Assembly: GCA_009760855.2 (NCBI GenBank)
Contig: WPIO01000023.1
Coordinates: 5,384,501-5,448,500, forward strand
Direction of reading: 5' to 3'
DNA length: 64,000 nt
From: Cristatella mucedo
Taxonomy: Eukaryota; Bryozoa; Phylactolaemata; Cristatellidae
Positions 58,181-64,000 of the stretch are shown here, piece by piece. The position numbers were made by a program, and so were the translations under genes. Position 1 is the first letter of the stretch, and the number at the start of each line of letters is the position of its first letter. Under the pieces are notes generated by a model. It was not told the DNA's origin, did not search any database, and saw nothing but the letters and a program-made list of their open reading frames with translations.

Positions 58181-58260
58181 AATACGGCGGTCTGGCTTGT
58201 CGACGATGCTACTACCCTCTCCCCCCCCCCCGCAAATCGCCTGCCCCTCAAACTCTCGTA

Positions 58261-58307
58261 GTCTCTCTCTCTCTCTCTCTCACGCTCAAGCTCACTCTCT
58301 CTCGCAC

Positions 58308-58347
<40 letters not shown>

Positions 58348-58357
58348 TCTCTTTCTC
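58261..58357. repeat. (CT)n microsatellite
   Basis: CT runs at 58263-58280 and 58312-58342 with a CTCA-interrupted middle, upstream of the PTB gene. On the minus (gene) strand it is a GA tract, a possible GAGA-type promoter element (inference). Confidence 0.9.
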
Positions 58358-58541
58358 AGGCCGGCGGGCGAGGTAACCGACCAGTGGAAGGGAGTGGTGG
58401 TCGCTTCTCGCCTCATGCGCATCGCGAGCAGCCGTCCGTGCGGGTGAGCGAGGCTGGACGCACTCTGATTGGTTAGCGCCAAAGAACCGCCGCGCCCGAC
58501 ATCTGAACTAAGGCCGCTCACAATGGCCAAAGGAGCGGCAG

Positions 58542-58759
58542 GTGCCGCCGCTCGGTGCCGCCGCTCGGTGCCGCCGCTCGGTGCCGCCGCTCCGTGCCGC
58601 CGCTCCGTGCCGCCGCTCCGTGCCGCCGCTCGGTGCCGCCGCTCGGTGCCGCCGCTCGGTGCCGCCGCTCGGTGCCGCCGCTCGGTGCCGCCGCTCGGTG
58701 CCGCCGCTCGGTGACGCCGCTCGGTGCCGCCGCTCGGTGCCGCCGCTCGGTGCCGCCGT
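58542..58759. repeat. 13-bp GC minisatellite, about 17 units
   Basis: Near-perfect tandem GTGCCGCCGCTCG units, with the variant GTGCCGCCGCTCC in three consecutive units (about 58587-58625) and one GTGACGCCGCTCG. The period is not a multiple of three, so each frame cycles through the same 13-residue peptide. All six frames stay open across the array. Confidence 0.95.
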
Positions 58760-61700
58760 CGAAGGCCGGGCCTGCCGAATGCCGCGCCCCGCGGGGTCCA
58801 TTCGATCGCAGCGCGAGTCGCGTGACGAACTCGCTCAAACGACTCACTCGGCTCAGCCGCTCGCCGCGGCCGACGAGAGGTTCAGTCGGCGGAGCGGTTT
58901 CGCGATCTCGAAACGCCGCGACGCTTCGTCGCGATCAACCGGAGAGGAGGTTGGCTTAAAAAGCAAGTTGCGCCACGCGCGACGAAAGTCGCGGTCCACC
59001 GTAGAGCGCCGGTGGACCGCCGCCGCCGCCGCCGCCAGCGGTGAATGCATCTCGCCCTAAAGGAGGCCGCCGACGCGCGTTCGCGGCTGAGGCGGCGTCT
59101 CGAGGTAGCGGGCCGCTGTCACCGCCGCGCGTTCTGCGTAGTCGCGGGGCGCACGCTTCTCCGGCAGAGAGTTCGCCGCAACTAGCGTACAGAGCCGCAC
59201 GCTCGGCCGCGCCGAAAGGCAGCGACCGCCAGTCGGCACGGCAGCGTTCTCTCGGCCGACGCGAGCGAAGCGGCTTGCAAGGCGAGGCAGTGCGATCGAT
59301 CGATCGATCGATCGATTCCGCGAGCGCACGAGGCGACTCGATGCCGACGCGAGCGGATGCCGGTGGCGCCGAGCAGCGCGCCGGCCGGGCAGTGGCAGCC
59401 GCAAGCCGCGGCGGCGCTCGCGCGATCGCCTCTCGAGCGGGCTTTGCCGCTACAGTCGCAGCCGCCGGCTCAGTTCGCAGCGCCTGCCGCCGGTGCGCTG
59501 TCGCGCGCGGCAGCCCTCGAAACCTCGCCGCGTCTGCCGCCGCCAGCGCTGTCGGCTCACCTACCGGACGAACGGGTGTCAGCTGACGGCGGGACGACCG
59601 CAGCGTCTTCGCGCGATTTCTCTCGGCGGTGGCGGCAGCGCGGCCTGCTGCTGCCGTCGTCGAGCCGCGACTAGACGCTCGCTTTGCGAGAGGCGCCGAA
59701 CCCGTGGGAACCAGTCCGACGCGCCGGCGTACTGTCAGCGCCGACCTATAGCGCGGACCGCGTGGCTCATTATAACGACGTGCGGGTGACCGGGTGGCTC
59801 ATTAAAGCGACGCGATGTTTCTTTTCTACACTAGTCTCGCGGGCGAACAATGAGCTCTGCTTCGTGAGAAAACACCGCGAGCGCTTTTTACTTACGGCAC
59901 CGCCTCGCCGCGCGGCCGGTCGTGCGGCCACTCGGCGGAGCAGAGTCGTCGCGGTGCGCGGCGGCGCGGGCGCCCTTCGTGTGCCAGACGCACGACGCCT
60001 CTCGTCGCGCCTCGGCGGCGGCGTCGTGAGAGCGCGGCCGCGATTGCGCAGACTGCGTCGGCGAAGTAGGCGAAGCGGTGGTGGCACCGCCGCGAGGCCA
60101 TTGTGCGTTGTCGATGCGATCAGATCGTATCTGCGGCCGAACGGCGATCCCCCATCCCCTGGAGTTCGCTATTCACGATCGCGGCGGCGTCGGCAGTCAT
60201 CTGCGGCCGCCGCGCTCAGTCGCATGGAGAGAGCTCGCGCCGGCGCGGGCGGGCGAGAGCGTTCATTGTGCGCCCTCAGTTATCGAGGAATGCTTCCAAT
60301 TCTCGCCGAACGGCTCCCGCCGAAGCCCGCGAATACACGCCCTCCCGTCTCGCAGGCTAGTGAGGGGTTGGTGGTGGCGAGGTTCGCGGGGCGCGCGCGC
60401 CACTGCCGATTCACCGTAGAGCGCGCCGGCTACCTGCCGGAGCAGCGGTGCACCCGCCCGCCGTTGCCGCTCAACAGGAAGTGATTTAACCGGGTAATCA
60501 ATGTCTCCTATTCCTCGCCTCAGCGCCGCGCTCGGAGAGCCGATGCGCACGAGAAGCTGGCGGCGCTGCGCTCGTCTGCTTTCGTCTGTACTCGCGTCGG
60601 CTACGATTAAAAAGTCGCGGGTTTCTTCTCCCCAACGCGTCATCATGGCCGCCGTCATCGCGGCGCGCCAGCTATGCGCCCGCTCCTGACGCAAGTGCGC
60701 CAGCAGTCTCTCCCTCCCGCCGTCTCTCGCCGCGGGAGTCGGTGGTGCGCTACGCTGCGCTTCGTTTGCTCCTGTCGAGGAGCGAGTGCAGCTCTTGCAA
60801 GCGCGGCTGGCGCAAGCTGCAGCCGCTGGCTCGGCTGCCTATCGGTCAGCGGTCAGCGCTTCGCCGATCCGGCCGTCGTACTCTTCTTACGTCGTCGTCC
60901 AAGTGGCCGGCCAGCTCAGCGAACGACGGCGGCGTCGCCGCGCCAGACTCTTCTCTCGCAAGACGCCGTCTATCGTTTATCGTCTGCTGTACCGCTCGCC
61001 TCTTCCGAGCAGCATGCCCGCATGCCCTTGGCAACTTGTCGGGCGCCTTCGCCAATGTGCTGCGCCCTCATTGAGTGGGTGGATCCGGTGGAGTCGAGCA
61101 GCTGCTCTAAATGCGGGAGAGGTCGCCGCCTTGCGTCCGACGAGGCATTCGACACTTCTGCTACCGACACTCTTGACACTTCTGCCCCCCCTAAGCATTA
61201 ACAGACCGCAGGGGTGTTAGCTGTCTCACAAGTGCTCTCCTAAACCCATCGATTTCAATTCAGTTTTAGCCTACTGAAGCAGGGCCGCGAAGAATCGTCC
61301 CGGGATCTGGATTTCATCTCAATCGGCCTGGAATCGTTCCCGGATGTGGATAGTGTATCGTGCCCGGACTAGCCGTGGATGCCAGCGATCCCGACCCCGG
61401 GTCACTGCAGCGGAGCTGGTGCTTCCCGATTCGGCCAGAGACGCTCGCGACAATCGTGCTTCCTTAACAAGCGTACATGCACGTAAAGTGCCTACTAAAT
61501 AGAACTCACTCTCCAATGGCGCTATGCACACATAAGTTATTACTACTATTATTACGGCGTGCTTTGAGCGGATGGATGTCGGAGTCGGAGAAAGCTCACT
61601 CTCCACACGTGGCTCTCGAAGGCCAGCGTTAGAGCTCTGTCCTCTAGCCGAGCCGGCCAACTCGAGAGCGGGCAGGGTAGCCGCACGTGACAGCGTAGCC

Positions 61701-63485
61701 GCTCGCTCGAACGGGAGCGCCGCCGCTTTGCCACCACGTGGTTCCTTTGCCGCCGCGTGCGCCCGCAAGGGCGCGGCGCCGCGATGCAGCGATCGGCGAG
61801 GCTTCGCGCCGCGCGGCGCCGGCGCCGGCACCGACGCCGCCGATCGCAGAGCTTCGAGCGCGCGGCACAAGAACGACGCGCAGCTGCGAAATCGCCGTCG
61901 GTCCGCCGGGATCCTTGCAAAAATCGCGAAATGTCGGTGGCGACAATGCGCCACCCGTAAGCCGTTCTCCGGGCGTCGCGCCACCGCAGCGAGCTGCTGC
62001 GGCGGCGCGACGGGCCTTCTCCCGCGAAGCTGCTGGACGCTCTACGGCTAGGCGTTCAGCGGCATTGACATTTCGCGAGACGTTTCTCGCTGCAGCCTGT
62101 TGATCCGGCTGACGCACGACGAAAGATCAGAGCGGCGACACCCCTCCACTTTTTTTGTGGCTAGACTGAGGCGTAGATCGATTGACGACTCTTCGCTGTC
62201 GGCCATAATCTTTTTGGCCTACCGGGCGAGAGCGCGGTACGCCGGATGACAGGGACATCTCGAAGACAAACGCGCTAGCGTCGCCGCGTGTCGCTGCCGG
62301 TATTTAACGCCCCCTCCAGCTGCTGCGGCTTCGGCTGCCGGTGGGGGGGGGGCGACGACGCAAGGCTTGGCATTCGTTGGCACTAATGGGGTCGTCCTTT
62401 TTGCGAGCTAGCGTCAAACGGACGCAAAGTCGAACGGCTTATCAACGGGTGCTAACGTCCTGCGGTGGATTGGCTCATGAATCCTTTGTAGCGAACTCGC
62501 GTCGGCGCGTGGATTCCTGCACTGTCGTCGGCGCATCTTCAAATGGTTGACAGTCGCCGAAATAGATTAATAGTCACTTTATGGCACCGTATGGCGCGCC
62601 AGCGTGCTTCGAACGTGTTTTCTTTCTTGTCCAGATCCACCGCGTCGCGCCGCGTCATCCGCTGACAGCTGACAGCGTCCGGCGGCTTGCGCGGCGGCGG
62701 CGGCGGGCGGCGCCGGAAGCAGTGCGAGGTTCGACGTCGCCTGCTGCTGCTGCTGCAACGCCGCGCCCCGCTAAGCTCGCGGATTGCAGTCGCTCCGCCG
62801 CGTGCATACTGCCGCGCCGCATCCGCGCGCTCGACATCGCGTGGCGCCGAAGCCGTCTCCGAGCCGCCCACGTGGCGTTCAATCGCTGCGACGGACGCTC
62901 CAAGCGACGCAGCGAGCTTTCTGGACGAAGCCGCGTCGCGCGCAGCGGGCGCGGCGGCGACTCGCGACGCGTCTCGAACGGTTGCGTACGGCTCCGGGGG
63001 AAACGCCGCGGCCGCCGAACGCCAGACGCGGGCTGCGGCGGCCGCGGCGGCGGCGGTCTGCCTTTGCAGAGCGCGTAAGCGTCGCTGCATCTCGCTTTTG
63101 CTGCTGCAACTGCAGCAGCTGCTGCTGCTGCTGCCCGCCCTGCCTCTCCGCGAGAAGCCTCGCGGCAAAGCGCTCGCGTGCAAATCGCGGCGCTAATGTC
63201 GGCTGCTAGCTAGCGCCGCTCCACGCGTGCCGCTGTCTTTCGCTAAGCGAGCGTCTTTCTACGAAAGAGCTGCGCTTTGGGCGCCGATCGCCGCTCAGCG
63301 GTGCGGCCGCTCAGAACGAGGCCCTTCGCCACAGCCGCCATTTCCGGATATTCGCGACCGGAGTGATCTCGATAGTTTCTGGATAATCTGCGTCGCGAGT
63401 CGGCCCCTTTCACCTCCCGCCAAAAGATGTGGCGTTTGCCGCCTGCATTTTCCACAAGCCCAGAGCGTCAATCGGCGCTCAGCTC
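58760..63485. other. CpG-rich domain without a confirmed gene
   Basis: GC- and CpG-rich sequence with long but mutually overlapping open frames on both strands, expected from low stop-codon density. The most protein-like frames are a minus-strand ATG at about 60658 (start MTAAMMTRWGEETRDFLIV) and a minus-strand ATG at 63090 (start MQRRLRALQRQ, to 62539). Neither has a recognised domain or a proven splice partner. It may hold promoters or first exons of genes outside the window. Confidence 0.35.
59293..59316. repeat. (GATC)n tetranucleotide run
   Basis: Six GATC-type units in the CpG-rich domain. Confidence 0.9.
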
Positions 63486-63489
63486 TCTC

Positions 63490-63900
63490 TCTCTCTAGCA
63501 GCATGGAATTTTGGCACAAGCGCACTTGGATGGTGGCAACATTTTTTAAATTGAGCGACGATAAAACCAACTTACTGTTTATGGGCAAGCCGAGCCGTCT
63601 TAAAAATTGCATAAGTCTTCCCCTCAAAATGGGCACGGCAAGCATATACCCAGTAGCGTCTGCATGCAATCTGGCTACCAACAGACGGCCGGCCATACCA
63701 GCCTCATAGTCGAGTCAGCCTACTTTCAGTTAAGCAACGTTGCAAACATTTGGGCCTGCTTAGATAGGGATAACGCACCCAAGTTGTTAAGTGCATTTGC
63801 GATATCTCGTGTTGACTTCCGTAACTCACCACTTGCACGACTTCTGGCATGTGCAGTAATCTGTTTAAAGCTGATCTGTTTGCTGTTTGACCGTAGCGCT
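63490..63900 (+). mobile_element. LINE family A, decayed internal fragment
   Basis: Resumes RT-region similarity near 63525: TWMVATFFKLSDDKTNLLF, then GKPSRLKNCISLPLKMGTAS, and after a deletion FQLSNVANIWACLDRDNAPK (about 63725-63785) and RVDFRNSPLARLLACAV. Heavily mutated. It marks the end of the CpG-rich domain. Confidence 0.75.
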
Positions 63901-64000
63901 GAAGAAACGAAGTGCCCATTTACTTGTAGACTCTTACAGCTTTCAGCCATGCCTGGCAAGCCGGCAGCACCGGCCTTTAAATCGCCGATTGGTATGCACT

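Noticed and set aside
62096-62106. CCTGTTGATCC, similar to the start of 18S rRNA
   Set aside because: The match ends after about 11 bases and no other rRNA sequence follows.
59041-62120. Many open frames of 60-260 codons on both strands
   Set aside because: They overlap in several frames at once within CpG-rich DNA, where stop codons are rare. No domain or consistent splice pair was found.

Overview
The window is nuclear DNA of an animal (metazoan), most likely an invertebrate; I cannot name the species. The evidence is: spliced genes with GT-AG introns, often 87-153 nt but up to 7.6 kb; a p38-type MAP kinase with the TGY activation motif; a PTB-domain protein whose tail carries repeated tyrosine motifs; many 5'-truncated CR1/L2-like LINE copies; and tRNA-derived SINEs. 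There are no bacterial operons, no rRNA and no CRISPR arrays.

Three genes can be supported. (1) A complete p38 MAPK on the minus strand (coding 15672 to 2960). I resolved ten coding exons by hand; the frame closes at 383 aa with all catalytic motifs intact. (2) A plus-strand gene with a non-coding leader exon ending at 22473, an intron, a P/Q/A-rich coding exon (22784-23645), a 2.4-kb intron and an acidic last exon (26047-26291). It encodes 368 aa of no family I recognise. (3) A minus-strand gene with two coding exons (57799-56813 and 56701-56225, 111-nt intron). It encodes an N-terminal PTB/PID-like domain and a tail with three IYS[EK]I modules (487 aa), and lies at the edge of a CpG-rich domain of about 7 kb (56.1-63.4 kb).

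Most other sequence is repeats. LINE family A has an (ATT)n tail and a nested 3' stem-loop, with about 19 fragments. Family B has a 3' end containing GACTTTGTGGAGTTACAGAC, with 9 fragments. All copies are truncated or broken, and none keeps an endonuclease domain. A tRNA-derived SINE (5 copies) ends in a stem-loop very like that of LINE A, so it is probably mobilised by LINE A machinery. A second tRNA-headed group is more degenerate. One LINE A copy (54576-54859) carries about 140 bp of non-LINE flank also found behind the copy at 815-1568, and is bounded by a 9-bp direct repeat: a 3'-transduction event visible inside one window.

Layout: 0-2.9 kb LINE remnants; 2.9-15.7 kb p38 gene with repeats in introns 4, 6 and 7; 15.7-22.3 kb gene-poor, AT-rich, with microsatellites; 22.3-26.6 kb the P/Q-rich gene; 26.9-56.1 kb mostly nested LINE/SINE fragments, minisatellites and a long CT tract, with a few weak exon candidates; 56.1-63.4 kb the PTB gene, its CpG-rich promoter domain and a 13-bp minisatellite; 63.5 kb to the end, a LINE A fragment. 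p38 and PTB-adaptor proteins both act in phosphorylation signalling, but nothing here links the genes functionally.
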